The translations under genes were made by a program, and so were the position numbers. Below are positions 30,252 through 44,025 of a stretch of DNA of 64,000 nt, piece after piece. Source of the DNA: Boswellia sacra. Lineage: Eukaryota > Streptophyta > Magnoliopsida > Sapindales > Burseraceae. Position 1 is the first letter of the stretch; each line of letters starts with the position of its first letter. A model generated the notes under the pieces. It worked only from the letters and a program-made list of their open reading frames with translations. It searched no databases and had not been told where the DNA came from. The stretch lies in assembly GCA_013180625.2 (NCBI GenBank), contig SNVD02009765.1:327517-391516 (forward strand). Reading direction: 5' to 3'.

Positions 30252-32103
30252 GATTAGGTTTAGGAAGTGAGAATTCCTCATCCTAGTCCTAGAAATGGCT
30301 GCAAGATACTAATGGCATCCAGACGTATGTCTGTTTTACAGGTCATTGATGATATTGGGTTGATCAGAATGGAAACTTTGGATTCGTATGAAGCCTGGGA
30401 ACTATTTGGTGAACAAGTGGGTAGATCAATCATTCACTTGTCGTCTATCCAGCCCGTTGCCTGAGAAATAGTTGAGTGCTATACTGGTTTGCTACTGCTG
30501 ATTGTTGTTACCAAAAGGGCCCTAACTGAGGAACAAAATGTTTCTGCCTGGAAGGAGGAATCATTTGAACGTTTACAGCAGCGTTCGTCCGCTATAGTTG
30601 ATAATAATGCATATTTAGTCGAGCAGCTGAAGTTTGTCTTCGATCAACTGAAGGATAATGATATAAAGAGTTTTTTGCTCATTGTGGTTTGTTTCCAGAA
30701 GATCAGGAGATTAAAATTTCTGAATTCATATAAATTGTAGACAAAAAGGTATCATCATTGGGTCTTAGGCCGCTGCAAATAAAAGGGGATATGACATTAT
30801 TGATGTTCTGGTACGTGCTTCTTTGTTGTTAATAAAGGCAAAGATTCCATCATAATGCCTGATATAATAAGAGATTTAGCATTAAGGGTCTTATCTTCAC
30901 CAGCAGAAGGTGGTCCGTTACTTTTGAGAGCTTATTCAAGACCACTGATAGGCACTGAAAGCATCATTTTTTTTTTATCTTGGAGGTCATAATTTCTTAT
31001 TGAGAGGTCATAAAGGTATAACAGAACCACTTTTAGAGGAGGAATGCAAAAATTCCAACATGATCTTGTTGATGGATAATGATTTACGCAGCCTACTTGA
31101 TCTGAGAGGCCAGATTGCCCTCAACTTTCGACATTGTTCCTCCAAAGAAAGTATTAGTTGAGAGTGATACCTCCAACATTTATTGACTTCCCTTGAGGTC
31201 TTGAATATCTCCTAGATCAAAATCAATAACTTCCCAGAGAATCTTTTTAGGCTTAAACTGCAAATTCTAGTTCTACGCGATTGTGCACGTGTAGTTATGC
31301 TCCCCTCGAAATTGGCTCTCTTAAAGGTCTTTAGTTGCTTGATATTCAAGGTACCAACATTTTCAATTTACCTAATGAAATCGGTGTGTTGACATCCCTC
31401 TACATTCCAAAGTAACCTTCTATGGATCCACTGATGACAGTGAGTATGCTAAAGTGCCACGTAATTTGATCTCAACTGGCACTATATCAAGGCTGCACTC
31501 ATTGGAAACTCTAACCATCGATTTGTTTGTGGGGGATCAAAGGTGGTATGAGGATGTGAAATCTCTCAAATTTGAGGTCATCAAGATGACAAATGTAAGA
31601 TCTCTCTGTTTCTATTTCCCAAAAGAAGATCACATCAAAGATTTCCTCCAAGGAAGCAAGCCATGGAAGGACCGACTCTTAACTAAGAAATTTGTTGTTG
31701 GGCCTGCTGTCAAGAACATTACCTCTCGGGTTCCGGACAATGTCATATGTGATTATAATCAACAGGGTCAATCCTTGAGATTTGTGAATAGTAAGAAGAA
31801 ACCTGAAGAAGTTCTTCAAATATTGGCTCGTAGCACTACTTTCTTTTTAGATCATCACCTTTGCATTGCAAGTCTTTCTGGCTTTGGAGTCAGAAACATC
31901 AATAGCTTGAAATTTTGAATAGTAAGTCAATGTCTGAAGATCAAGACACTTGTGCATATAGAGGAACATGCTATTACTTTATTTCCAAGCCTAGAGTGTT
32001 AAATATTCATCATATGTGGACATTGACATGTATTTTTTAGGAAATTTTACCACCAGGAAGCTTTATGAAGCTCAGATTTTTGTCATTTCATGTCCAAAAT
32101 TGA
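30252..32103 (+). pseudogene. NLR pseudogene, piece 2 (NB-ARC to mid LRR)
   Basis: It resumes right after the GCATG duplication: GCKILMASRRMSVL (RNBS-B), EAWELFGEQVG, a GLPL-region reading of GLLLLIVVTKRALTEEQNVS, then LKFVFDQLKDNDIKS. All match the minus-strand NLR at 7611-11627 residue by residue. Stops and shifts are frequent through the RNBS-D and IHD regions. A longer open stretch at 31454-31918 holds LRR-type sequence (GDQRWYEDVKSL, FVVGPAVKNITSRVP). It ends at CCAAAATTGA, where a large LTR interrupts it. Confidence 0.9.
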
Positions 32104-32614
32104 TGTCACACTTTAAATACTATGCATACAGAGTGTAGCGTTTAAACAATCATTTAGAAGTGAACTCTAATTTTTCTTTCAAAACTCTTATTAAGCATTA
32201 CTAATACAGAGTTCCTAATCATAACTACAGTATTTTACTATATACATGTACATTTCGAAAATAAAAAATATTATTATAGTGTGGTCATATTCTAATACTG
32301 CAGCAGTCTGTGGTTGTCAAGGGACTCCATCAGTACTGCCAAAAATCCTCAATCTAGCTCTCAGTCTACTAGTCATTTGAGGCACACAATAAATTTAGTG
32401 AATAAAACTCAGTAAGTAAGCTAAGTTGATGTACAGCAGTGTTCAATAACAATAAAATTCAGTCTACAGTACGATTACTATTCATTTCTTAGTACATAAG
32501 CATAGGATAACTTGTTGAGGAAGAAATGATCTAGAAATCATTTTTCAGAGGTCGCAAAGAAACCCGCACAGTGACGCCAAGTTTCTGGTTGAAGATCATT
32601 TCCATGTTTTGACT

Positions 32615-32805
32615 TGGCGCTCCTACGCCATACAAATGGCGTACCTATGCCAACTCTCTGTCTGGCCAACTTTAGATCGGTTATACTTGGGCTCCTGCAC
32701 CACATATTTTGCGCTCCTGCGCTAATTCTTTGCCTGGACCCTTTTTGGGTCGATACACTACACGCTCATACACCAATTAATGGCGCTCCTGCGCCAGTTC
32801 TGTAT
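32615..32805. repeat. Hairpin-forming repeats inside LTR copy A
   Basis: Related units with the core GGCGCTCCTGCGCC (arms GGCGC/GCGCC) or decayed forms occur at about 32616, 32633, 32688, 32707, 32758 and 32782. The equivalent stretch of copy B (about 36508-36595) has more decayed versions. Confidence 0.7.
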
Positions 32806-34888
32806 CATTGGCCAGATCCTTAGACTGTTTTCTAACTTATCAATCACACTTCTTTTCATTTCCATAATTTCCTATCTAAGGCCATTACACATTCTTATAC
32901 ACTATCATATAAGTAAGTTTACTTTCTCAATTCATCACATCCTTATGTGCATTCATAAACACATGAATCATTCAAACATGAGTTTCCTTAAACTAGCTAC
33001 ATTATTCATATGGATATCCATACACATATACACATTTCATTTCAATGTACAATAAGGACTCACAGACAATACAATACTCGACACCGTATTAATGACACAT
33101 ATCATGTCTGTATCACATATTTCGAAAGCTTCCACAGTATCAGTCACAGTCACTTAGGAATTTATGCTCTCTAATCAAGGTAAGACTTATCAGATCACGG
33201 TCAGATTACATAGATGGGTCCATATCACATAGCCACCAATTGGCAGCATTCATAGGTAATGCATCATCGTAGCGAGTATCTCTCACATTGTACGAATCCG
33301 TAATCACCTGAAGGTGATAGCCATATAGTCCTGCTGGACTCTATCCTGCCACATGGAACAGTATAGATGCATATAGATGCCTACACTTGAAATAGCTCAA
33401 GGCTAGTATGATAATCTGGGCGATACCGGGCCCATGCTATCGAATCTCATTTTAGAGAAACACATGGTCTAGACCTCCCCTCAAGCCATGAGAGTTAAGT
33501 TTCCTAAGTTTGGCATGCCAATTACATATTACAATTCACATTTAGTCATATAAAAGAAGCTCTATATTAGGCTTCTAACACAATCACGATTCAATCACAA
33601 TTCAAGCACCGTAGTGCTAACTTTTAACAGTATCCATTACACAATATAGCATATAGTAGAACACAATTTATTGTGTCCTCAGAACGGTTAGCTTACTTAC
33701 GTTATACAGCTTTGTTGTCGATTCTTGTGTTTAACCTAAAACAAAACAAAATCTCTTTAAGGTCACCATACACATTGGTGAAATAATTCCCCTTTTTGGC
33801 TCTATTTCTATACATACTCCATCAAACAATTTATAACAAATAATTGTCTATTCCAAAATTCACACAAATGCATAGACAACTTTTACACTCATATAATATG
33901 TCTCCTTAAAATTTTTAGAGCCACATAAGGTCAGATGCCCACTCAAAATAACTTAATTTATTAACTCAATAATTCTATCAATGTATTCATTTCACTGAGC
34001 AGTAGAGCCTTAAAAATTTATAGGAATTGCAATACTAATCAAATGGCTACAAAATTTTACAAGTTGGTATATAACATATATATATACCTCCATACCAAAA
34101 ATCGTGGCTTTTCAAGGGGTTTAAGTCATTAAAACTCGATTATTTCTAACTACCCTGTTTTGGAAACTAAAAGTTCCAGTTTTATCAAGCCAACTTTAAA
34201 AATTAATAATAATTCATACAGAGCTTCAATCTCAATAAAAATTTACATCTTATATCTAACACATAAAAAAACTTGCATACCAAAAATCAGGTAATTGTAG
34301 AAAGATTTGAACCTTTAACCAAATTTGTTTTCCCTTACACTGTTTTAAAATAGGGGAAATGTGAATTTCGGGCCAGAAGTTTAAAAATTCACTACAATTC
34401 ACACACTTCAAATTTTTGAGTGATTCCAATTTTATACCCTCTTCAAATGTATATTTTTATCAATAAAATTTCCAGAACTTGAAAGCATTTCCCTAATTTT
34501 TAGGAATTTTTGAAATATGCACTGTTCAGTGTAAAAACACTGCAGGATTTGAACTAAACTCTCATTTCTAGCTTTGTATCCTCGTCCACCAACTTAGATA
34601 CCTTCAAATCTCATTCAAATTCACATTTTCACACAATTTCCAGCATACAAAACTATAATTCTCATATTCACATCACAGCAAAAGGAAATTCTCCACACAG
34701 AATTAGACAATAGCACAAGAAATTTCCAATTAGAGAATTCGTTCTTACCTCTTCCTTCTTCCTTCTTCATTCTTTGTCTTGAATTATTGATGGCTTGATG
34801 TAAAGAAAATTGAGAGAGAGCAAGAAGAGCTTGAACGTGTGAGCCAAAAGAAGGGAAGAAAAATAACATAATTCTAGAGCTCTCTTCC

Positions 34889-34895
34889 TTTTATA
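34889..34895 (-). promoter_or_regulatory. TATA box of LTR copy A
   Basis: TATAAAA followed by GG on the reverse strand. The same motif lies at an equivalent distance from the end in copy B (38640-38646), which supports its reality. Confidence 0.55.
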
Positions 34896-35080
34896 GATAA
34901 ACATTAGGCCAAATTGTCACTTAGTCCTATCTTCCCTTTTTATTATCATTAAGCACATCACTCTTTCATTTATTACACTCCAATTTAAATATATCACATA
35001 TACATTAACACATATTAATACACATGTATTCATAATATATGACACAATGTATACTATAAAATTTAAGATGTTACAATTGA

Positions 35081-35469
35081 AGTATGTCTTTAGAAGCCCA
35101 ACAAATCATTCTCTCTCTAAATTAGAAGAATTGACTGCTGAGCATTGTCCAGCCATAGAAGAACTTGTCAGTAAGGGTGAGATAACAGATTCTGATTGCA
35201 TTGTACTTCCCAGTTTGAGGAAGTTAACACTTCACTTTCTTCCTGGATTGGTTAATATTTGGAGTACCAGTTGGTCCTCATTGGAATACATCAGTATTTA
35301 TGGTTGTCCTGAATTGAAGAAGATTAGTATGGGTTCCAACATAAAACATTCGATAAAAGAAATCAAGGCAGATTAGAGGAGCTGGGGGAATGAACTACAG
35401 TAGGAAGATATTGATTTGTGCTCGCAGCTTGAAACCCATTTCACCACATTCTGTGCAGATGATCTGTAG
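35081..35469 (+). pseudogene. NLR pseudogene, piece 3 (C-terminal LRR end)
   Basis: It reads LKYVFRSPTNHSLSKLEELT, then CPAIEELVSKGEITDSDC and LPSLRKLTLHFLPGLVNIWS. These match CPAIEEIIHESEITDSGC and LKKLTLHYLPGLVDIW of the minus-strand NLR. An in-frame TAG after EIKAD interrupts it, and the last codons (FCADDL, stop at 35469) match the normal C terminus SEDDL. Codons rejoin the left piece once the LTR and one ATTGA are removed. Confidence 0.9.
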
Positions 35470-35984
35470 GAAGATAAATAATTTGGCTGGTATTCATTTC
35501 TGTCATTGAGGGTTAACTGAGATTTTTCTTTTCTACTTGTTTATGATGAAATGGTTGAACCAAAATATATCGTATTTTTAAGTTGTCAACTATGTTCATT
35601 TTTCTAGCTCTTTTCAATCTCAACGTTTGAATTTGAAAACGATTGATGTAGCTTTTTTTTGTCAATTGATGTAGAATATTCTCTTTATTATTATTATTAT
35701 TATTTTTATTTGTTTAGTAGCATATCTTTGGTCAGGGATTTCGATTTCCCTTTATTATAATTATTATGTACTTTTGTTTGATATTCTATCTTTGTACAAA
35801 AAAAAATAAGATTTTCTTTATGATTAATTTCTCTTTATTGTGTTCATTTGTACCAAAATTTAGATGACCCAAATTTATTGCAAATTAGAAAAGTAAAGAA
35901 TAAATAGAATGTTTATCGATGTGGCGTCTGTTTCTTTGTGAAAACAAGAAATTGCTATTGCTATTGTTATTGCCGGTGTGTTTG
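35470..35984. other. 3' flank of the NLR pseudogene
   Basis: AT-rich, with an ATT microsatellite near 35688-35708. No gene seen. Confidence 0.5.
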
Positions 35985-38817
35985 TGTCAGACCCCAATCA
36001 CTATATATTTTTAGTGTGTAACAACAAACAGTCATTTAAAAGTGAACTCTAATATTTCTTTCAAAAATTTTATTAAATATCCCCAATACAGAGTTCCTAA
36101 TCACAATTACAGTATCTGAAAATATACATGTACATCCAAAACTCAAAATATCTCTATAGTGTGCGGTTAAAATATAATACTACAGCGGTTTGTGGTTGTA
36201 AATGGAACTTTATCAATACTGCCAAAAATCCTCCATCTATCTTTCAATCTACTGGTCACCTGAGGCACACAATAATTTAATAAGTAAAACTTAGTAAGTA
36301 AGCTAAATGAATATACTATAGTGTTTATTAATAGTACACATTAGTTACAGAATGGATACTATTCATAGATACTGTTCATTACTCAAGCATCAAATAACTT
36401 GTTTAGGAAGTTACAAAACAGAAATGCTTGTATAAGGGTCGTGGTCCTGCACGAAGGAGTTCGCGCAGCGACGCCAAGTCTCTGGTTCGTGGCCATTTTC
36501 ATATTCCAACTTGGCACTCTTATGCCATATGAGTGGTGCACCTACACCAATTCTCTGGCTAGACCTCTTTAGGTCGGTTATAGATGCGCTCCTGTGCCAT
36601 CTCCCTGTTTTGAATTCACTTCTTAGGCCATTTTCTCATTATCCAATCATATTTCTAATTTCATAAATACCTGTCTAAGGCCATTATCCATTCTTAATCA
36701 CTCTCATATAAGTAAACTCATTCATATACACGTTTCCCACATCATCACATTCCCTATGTACATTCATAAACGCATAATCATTCACACAAAAGTTTTCAAC
36801 AAGCTACCTGCATCATTCACTATACATAACCATACAATAATGTACATTTCATTGCAATGAACACTAGACACATACATTACTCGATACTGTTCTAATGACA
36901 CAAATCATGTCCATTTCAAATAATTGGGAAGCTTCCACAGTATCAATCATAGTTACTTAGAAAATAATGCTCTTTAATCAAGGTAGGACTTTCATATTAC
37001 AGTCAAATCACATTTATGGGCCATATCACATAGCTATCCATTGGCGGCATCCGTAGGCAAGTCATCATCGCAGTGAGTATTTCTCACAATGCACAAATCT
37101 ACCATCACCTGGAGGTGATAGCCACTATAGTCCCATTGGACTCTATCCTGCCACACAGAACAGATCATATACATAGAGATGCCTACCCTTGAAATAACTC
37201 AAGGCTAGTCTGACAATCTGAACGATACCAAGCCCATGCTACCAAATCCCAAATAGAGAAACACATGGTCTAGACCTCCCCTCGAGCTATGGAAGCTATG
37301 TATCTTAAGTTATGGCATGCCACTCATATATCAGATTTCATATTTCAGTCATATAAATGAAGCTCTACATTAAGCTTCTAATCCAATCGTAACTTATCAC
37401 AATGCAATCACCGTAATGCTAGCATTTAATGGCATTACATTAGACAATATCATATACAGTATAACACAATTTATTGTGGTCTTAGAATGGTGAGCTTAGT
37501 TACCTCATAAAGCTCTGTTGTCCATGCTTGAGTTTAACCTAAAACAAAACAAAATCTTTTTAAGGATTTTGTTTCTATACATATTCAATTAACCGATTTC
37601 TAACAAATAGTTGTTTACTCCAAATTCCACCAAATTTCATAAACAATAAGCATACACCTACAATAGGTCACCTTAAAATTTTCAGAACAAAATAAGGTCA
37701 TATGCCCTCTCAAAATCACTAAATTCATTATTCCAACAATTCTGTAAATGCATTCCTTTCATAGAGCAGTAGAGTTTTAGAAATTTGTACAATTTACAAT
37801 CCTACTCGAATGGCTACAAAATTTTATAGGCTCGCAAATAACAGATACATTTACCACCATACCAAAATTCATAGCTTTTTAAGGGGTTTAATCATTCAAA
37901 TTCAATTATTTCCATCGCTTTATTTTGATAGCTAGAATTTCCAGTTTTACTAGCCCAAATTTAAAAATTAACAGCAATTCATACAGAGCTCCAATTTCAA
38001 TAGAAATTTATAGTATCATATAAAACATATAAAAGGATTTGCATACCAAAAATCAAGTAATTTTACGAACATTTAGCTCCTCAACTAAATTAGTTTTCCC
38101 TTACTCTGTTTTAAGGTAGGGGAAGTATGAAATTCGGGCCAGAAGTTCAAAAATTCACTAAAAATCATATACTTCGAATTTTTGAGTAATTCCAAATTTT
38201 ATATACTCTTGACATGTCTAATTTACTCTGCAAAATTTCCAAAACCAAAAGACATTCCCCTAAATATTAGGAATTTTCGTTCTATTCACTATTTAGTGTA
38301 AGAACACTGTAGGGTTTAAGCTTAATTCAAGTTTCTAACCTTGTATCCTCATCTACTTAGTTAGTTTTCCCCCAATCCTCATTCTAAATCATGTTCCCAC
38401 ACAATTTCCAGCATATAAGACATCAAACCTCATAACTTACGTCATAACTCAAGAAATTCTTGCAAATAGAATAGACAATAACACAAGGATTCTAATGAGA
38501 GAATTGATTCTTACCTTTTCCTTCCTTCTTCTCCCTTCTTATTCTTGAATCCTTATGATTTTGTGAAGAAAACTGAGAGAGCAAAGGGCTGGAAATATGT
38601 GAGAAAGAGAGGAAAATGATAGAATTCTTGAACTCTCCCTTTTATAAGTAAACATGTAGAAAAAATTGAATGTTAGTACTCACTCCTCTTACTCTTTCAA
38701 GTAAGTCCATCATTCTTTCATTTATTGCACTACAATTTAAATACATCACATCTACATTAATACATATGTATCCATTTTACATAATACCATGTACACTACA
38801 AAATTTAGGATGTTACA
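35985..38817 (-). mobile_element. Large LTR (2833 bp), same family, copy B
   Basis: It begins TGTCAGACCCC and ends GATGTTACA and is alignable with copy A over its whole length, with many substitutions and small indels. TATAAAA lies on the reverse strand at 38640-38646. The flanking bases (GTTTG and GTCTA) do not form a clear target duplication, so it may be an older solo LTR or one altered by recombination. No coding domain is present. Confidence 0.8.
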
Positions 38818-40704
38818 GTCTATCTATTCCAATGCTTAAGTAAGTGATAAAAAATGTGTTAGAGTGACCTACCTCTAGCTTCTGCTTGTTAATGTTTATA
38901 TATCAGTTGAGCTAACTTAAGGCTCGAACATAGGCAGTAAGTAATCTCTAACTGTAGTTTGATCATGGAAGGATGTTTAGTTATCCTCAAAACATGATGA
39001 ACAGTGCTTATATATCACTTATGGGTGTTCTCCATGTGTGCCATGTAGCTAGTGGGCTTGATCCCTATTTTTATAGGATTGAATAGTGGCTTATATAGCC
39101 TGTGGGCACCAAGTGGTGTTGGTTATGTGCAAACGATGTGCTTGTGATGATGTATCCTTGACTTGCTCATCGATGGGTTTGGATCTTCTATTGGGCATAG
39201 TTTCAAACAATGCTATTATTATGTGTTTTTGTTTAGTGCTTTTTCTTTGTTTAGGATTTCTTTGTTATTTTTGAAAATTTATATTAGGATGACACTATTT
39301 GCACTGAAACTTTTAGTGCCCCATAACTAAATATTTTAAAACTATCTTATATTTTAAAATTATCTTTTTAACTCATTTTTATAATTTTAAAAATATCCTC
39401 ATGTACCCAACAAAAAATTTTAACAGAGTAATGCTAGACTCACAACATTTATACAACAAATATTTTGCAACATGACGTGGCAGTCTAAAAGGCCAAAATT
39501 CACCGAAGGAGGGAAAAATAAAAATGGATGAGGGAAATTATATCTCTAATAGGATTTTATTACTTAGGCGGCCATATCATGTTGTAAAATTTATATTGTA
39601 CAAATATTGTAAGTCTAGCATTATTGATTTCAATAAACTAAAACATAATTGAATAAAAAGCTACAACAAATAAATATATAAATAATTCACAAGCCATGTG
39701 TGATTGGTATTAACATGTATACCAAATTAATGATTCTTTTTTAATCAAAATTTTGAAAAAATTATTGATATTATTTGTTTAATTAAATCAAATATTAATC
39801 TTCTTAATTGATGCCAATATTAAGACTGTGTGATTTGATAAAAATTTATTTTTTAAAATTTTAATAAGCTATGCTTAGAAAACGAATCTTCGATAGGCAA
39901 AAGTTTGGTACAAATAGGTTAAACTTTTCAATTTTTTGGATAATTTTGATTTATTGGTATACGTAAAATCAAGAAGTAAAAGAAATTTGTCAAAACGGAC
40001 TGTAACCACAGCTAAAAAGATTGGTACTTGTTTATGTTTTTTGAAAATATTTTCTTGTTATATGCATCTTTAATGTATTTTAAACTATATCAATCACATA
40101 TTTTTAAATCATTATCACATTAGAATAATCAAGTAATTATCAAGATCATTATCTTTTTTCAAAGTAAGATAAAATAAAAAATTTCCAAAACAAAACAATA
40201 TCCTGGAGATATTATCTAGTTAAGTAACACTTAGCTATATCAGTTAAAATAGAAAAATAAATAAAATAAAAATATCAAATATTTGATTTCTCCAAAATGC
40301 CAACAAAGCAATGTTGTTGCCACATAGATGAATACGTGGCAGTCCACATGGTATTGTCCTAACAAGTTTATTTTAGATGATCAATAGAAAAGAAAACTAT
40401 AGATAGATATTATGATATAGACTAGAATATTATAGGTTTAGTTAGATAATTTAGAAATAAAAATTATTGCAATTAATAAATGATAATTAAATTAATAGTA
40501 AGAATAATAATCTAGAAATTGATGTATTGATTCATATGAGATAATTGATAAATTTTATGCTATAAAACATCCTATGGGGTACGCCAAAGTAGTTTATTAT
40601 TATTTTATTTGAATTGCATATTTGTTATTGGTATACTATTGTCGTTTTAATTTTACTTTTACCTTTGTGTAGAATTTTGAGAGCTAAGATTCATTATATC
40701 CCCT
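38818..40704. other. AT-rich intergenic DNA with one MITE
   Basis: No coding frame or RNA gene is recognised apart from the MITE at 39431-39621. Confidence 0.5.
39431..39621. mobile_element. MITE, 191 bp, Tc1/mariner-like (TA duplication)
   Basis: The ends ATGCTAGACTCACAACATTT and, on the reverse strand, ATGCTAGACTTACAATATTT form terminal inverted repeats that continue imperfectly for about 50 bp (to ACATGACGTGGC and ACATGATATGGC). A TA dinucleotide flanks both sides (39429-39430, 39622-39623). There is no coding capacity. A TA duplication suggests Stowaway-like; the family is inference. Confidence 0.8.
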
Positions 40705-42414
40705 TAAGGATGCCAAAATTACCGAGGCAGAGTTGGGTACTCGGATCTGTGCCCAACTTGCCAAGGAATTGCCTGGACTTCTAGGGAATTTGGCCAAGGA
40801 CGGGGAGGAGAATCCTGGGGAAAGCCCAGGGCTGGGGAGGGGCCAGGGACCAGGCTTCCCGGCTTGACTCGACTTGGAATAAATATAATTTTATATTTAA
40901 TTGAAATTATGTTAAGGCCTAGTACAATTCTAATTGAAATGACATCCATAACAGTAGCCCAAACTAATATTCTAATTCTAATTCATATGATGCCCAAAAG
41001 TTATGAGCCCAACCCAAGCCAACCCATTCAAATATAAAATTTTTATTTATCAAGTTAATTTTTTTAAGACAAAAATTAAAAAAGAAAAAAAAACCCTAAA
41101 ATTGAATAAAGACATTAAGCCTAGCCTTGAACCTCTTTCATCATTTCAACTTTCACGCCTCAGAACCTCATGCTCATAGTGACATGGCTACCTGACCTAC
41201 ACCGCTTCGTGCCTCACGCTTAGTCGCTCTCGACCTCACCTCACCAGTAGGTTGCACTACTGCACATACAATAACCGTTGGTTCACGCCTCAACTACACC
41301 ATTGGTGTTGATTCACCGTTGGTGTGCTGCCAATTCACCCACCCATGTCTAGTAGTCACATCATCGACTCATGCACAAGCGTGACCTTCACCATCCAGTC
41401 GACAGCCGTACCAGACTTTTGAGTCTCTGATCAATGACTTGTATGTTTATATTTTGCTAATTTTAAATCCATTTTGCTTTATACATTTTGCTAATTTGTT
41501 TTTATTTTTGTGGTTGTTATTTTGCTTCCAAATCATGTTTACATTTTGCTTTATGCATTTGTTAATTTGTTGACTTGTTAATTTGGGGATTGAATTAGTA
41601 TTAGAGTTTGCCTTGCAACAAATACTAAAAAACTTTTGTTGATCCTAATATGTTGTGTGATCGAGTTGAATTGATTATTCTTCAATTCTGAATTATACGA
41701 AGTTATAGTGTAATAAATATGGTGTATTTTCTCTTTAAAGTTGGCCTAACACATCACCGATCAGATTAGCTGATCAGATTAACATGATTTCATTTCACAA
41801 ACAAACACAAGTTGACATTATTTATGTAATAATAATATTCATGAATCTTTGTACTGTTTTTACTGCATCTAAGAGTCACTTAAAACTCTTTATTTAATTA
41901 TTTATAAGAATATTGCCCGTTATATTTTCTAATGTTTTTCTTTTATGATTCTTTTGTTTTTATTTGCTAAATAGATACTAGACCTTCGCGATTTTTTAAT
42001 AGTTAGAAATCAAATAGAGTAGTAAATGTTTAAGGAAAACATACTAATTACATCCTTGATTAAGATTTTAATTAAAACTCTAGCGCATTTATTAATTTCC
42101 CCATATAATTAATCAATAACTGTATGACTTTTCTTCATTAGCTAGTAAATAAAGCTACTATTCAATACTTTTAGTTTCAATGTATTTAATTTTGCCTTGT
42201 CAGCCATAAACCCTATTTGGCTTACTTTGATTTTATACACTTTTAATATTGCTTTCCTTGTGAGCAGTAGTGTTTAACTTTTCATGAATACTTCCAAACT
42301 GAGTCGCAACTTGAATGCTTTAACTTGTCATAATGGATTACACTAATGATCATTAATTTGATTGTTTAATAATCTTATATATGTTTAAGGCTTTCAGCTA
42401 AGTTAATATCATGG

Positions 42415-43781
42415 TGATGAACACTTAAATATGTATGTTTAATAAGAGTTTAGTTCATCATATTGCATTAATAGTGTCATTAAATTCCTCAACTTAAGCA
42501 TATTTGTAGTTTTTGCATCTTTGGAATTAACTTCCTCTTAATTTTGGTTTTGTTATAGGTTTGATAAAATGGGCATAACTCTCTATTTATAGATCAGAAT
42601 GGTATAAATCTTAATGTTTTGGAAAGATAATTAAATTATCTACAAGATTGTATTTCATAAGCATCATCAAATTCGGGCTCTTAGTGAACGAAAAATGGGC
42701 TTGAAATGAACCCATCTGCAGATTCGGCCCAGCCTGACCATGCCTCAGTATTTTGATCATATCTCTTAGAATACGTATCCAAATTGTATAAATCAAGATG
42801 TTCTAGAAAGCTGAGAGAAATATCTACGAATTTGATGAAGATATGTGATTAAAATTCACAATAATTCAAGGTCAAAATTGGTGGTCAAAGTTGGTTCACC
42901 TAATTACCCCAATTGTCAAAGTTGGTGCATCTAATATTTGACAATTATTCCTTTGTAATTTGACAAGTTTGCCCCTGAATGTATCTATAAATAGAGGTGC
43001 CTTGTGACCCATTAGGGCATCTTGGCCTTTGCTGGGATCTTGTATTGTGTCTCTCTATTCTCTTTGTAATGTTATTAATGAATTTCCTTTTTCTTGCATT
43101 TTGTGTTCTTTCTCTTATAATGTCTTGCTAATTTCTCTCTTGCTAAGGTGAAAGGGTGAAACTCTTGATATGAGAGTAAGGATTCTCTAACCCTTAATAT
43201 GTGCTTAATAATGATAATCTTATGTTGTTTATATGATTTATATTTATTTTCTTAATCAATCTTGACACCATTCGTAAAGTGGAGGTCTTGATCCATTGTA
43301 GACAATCCTTGGCACATCAAATGCTTGGATCCTTTCTAGATGTCGTATGGTTCTTTCTTACTGACACGAATCTAGTTAGGAACCTTCATTTGTTGTAGAC
43401 ATATGGAGATTGGCATATTGGATGCTTGAACCTATTTACAAGAAGTGGTATAAATATTAGTAACGAAGCAAATATAATTCATATAACTAAAACGAGTTGT
43501 TTATCCTTATTTGAATTATCAAGGGCGGATCCCCTAACCTTAGCTTTCATTATTATTGTGTTAATTTCTCTTGTGTTATTCTCATTTATTATTTAAGAAC
43601 TTGTTCTTTACTCATACTTGTTGATAATATCTTGTCATCCCTTGTAATCATCCACATCATATTTGCTTGCTTATAGTTTGTAGCGCTAAAATCTCCTTCC
43701 TCGTGGATCGACCCCGGACTCACCGGATTTATTACTTCAACACTCCTATATTTGGGAGACAATCCTTTTTCGGATGTGTCA
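42415..43781 (+). repeat. 5' LTR of Athila-like element I (1367 bp)
   Basis: It runs from TGATGAACAC to GGATGTGTCA. It contains a TATA box at 42986-42993 and the shared end with GATCGACCCCGG found in all copies of this family in the window. Confidence 0.93.
42986..42993 (+). promoter_or_regulatory. TATA box of element I 5' LTR
   Basis: TATAAATA in GTATCTATAAATAGAGG. The same motif is in the element II LTR near 55856, but it is deleted from the 3' LTR of element I. Confidence 0.7.
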
Positions 43782-43787
43782 AGTTTT

Positions 43788-43805
43788 TGGCGCCGTTGCC
43801 GGGGA
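43788..43805 (+). other. Primer-binding site, tRNA-Asp type, perfect
   Basis: TGGCGCCGTTGCCGGGGA lies six bases after the LTR. It is complementary to the 3' end of plant tRNA-Asp, the usual primer of Athila-type elements. A TTTTC pentamer run follows near 43890-43917 in the leader. Confidence 0.85.
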
Positions 43806-44025
43806 GGGTAAAAATTGGCGTGCAAAATTGTAAGTATTCTCTTTTCTCATTTTAGATCTTAATTTTTTTTTCTCTTTGTTGTGTGTTCATCTTTTCTTTT
43901 CTTTTCTTTTCTTTTCTCTTTCTTGCATATTTTCATCTTTTCTTTCTTTTTGCATTAATTGGTAGAATTGTTAGGTGCCACTCGTCTTCTTTGAAAAACA
44001 TGCTCAAACCCAACCAAGAATATTA

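Larger units (their letters stand above)
32104..35075 (-). mobile_element. Large solo LTR (2972 bp), Tekay/Del-like, copy A
   Basis: It begins TGTCACAC and ends GATGTTACA, flanked by a perfect ATTGA duplication at 32099-32103 and 35076-35080, within the LRR coding region of the pseudogene. No coding domain lies inside. A reverse-strand TATAAAA at 34889-34895, about 180 bp from the right end, argues for minus orientation. The termini suit long-LTR Ty3/gypsy elements of the Del/Tekay group; the lineage is inference. It recurs at 35985-38817. Confidence 0.85.

Noticed and set aside
35985..38817. Copies A and B as the two LTRs of one retrotransposon
   Set aside because: Copy A has its own perfect ATTGA duplication on both sides, and the 0.9 kb between A and B is host NLR sequence and its flank.
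43975..44025. Seventeen extra codons at the start of element I gag
   Set aside because: The first codon is GTG; the first ATG is 44026, and this region looks like a deletion-scarred leader.
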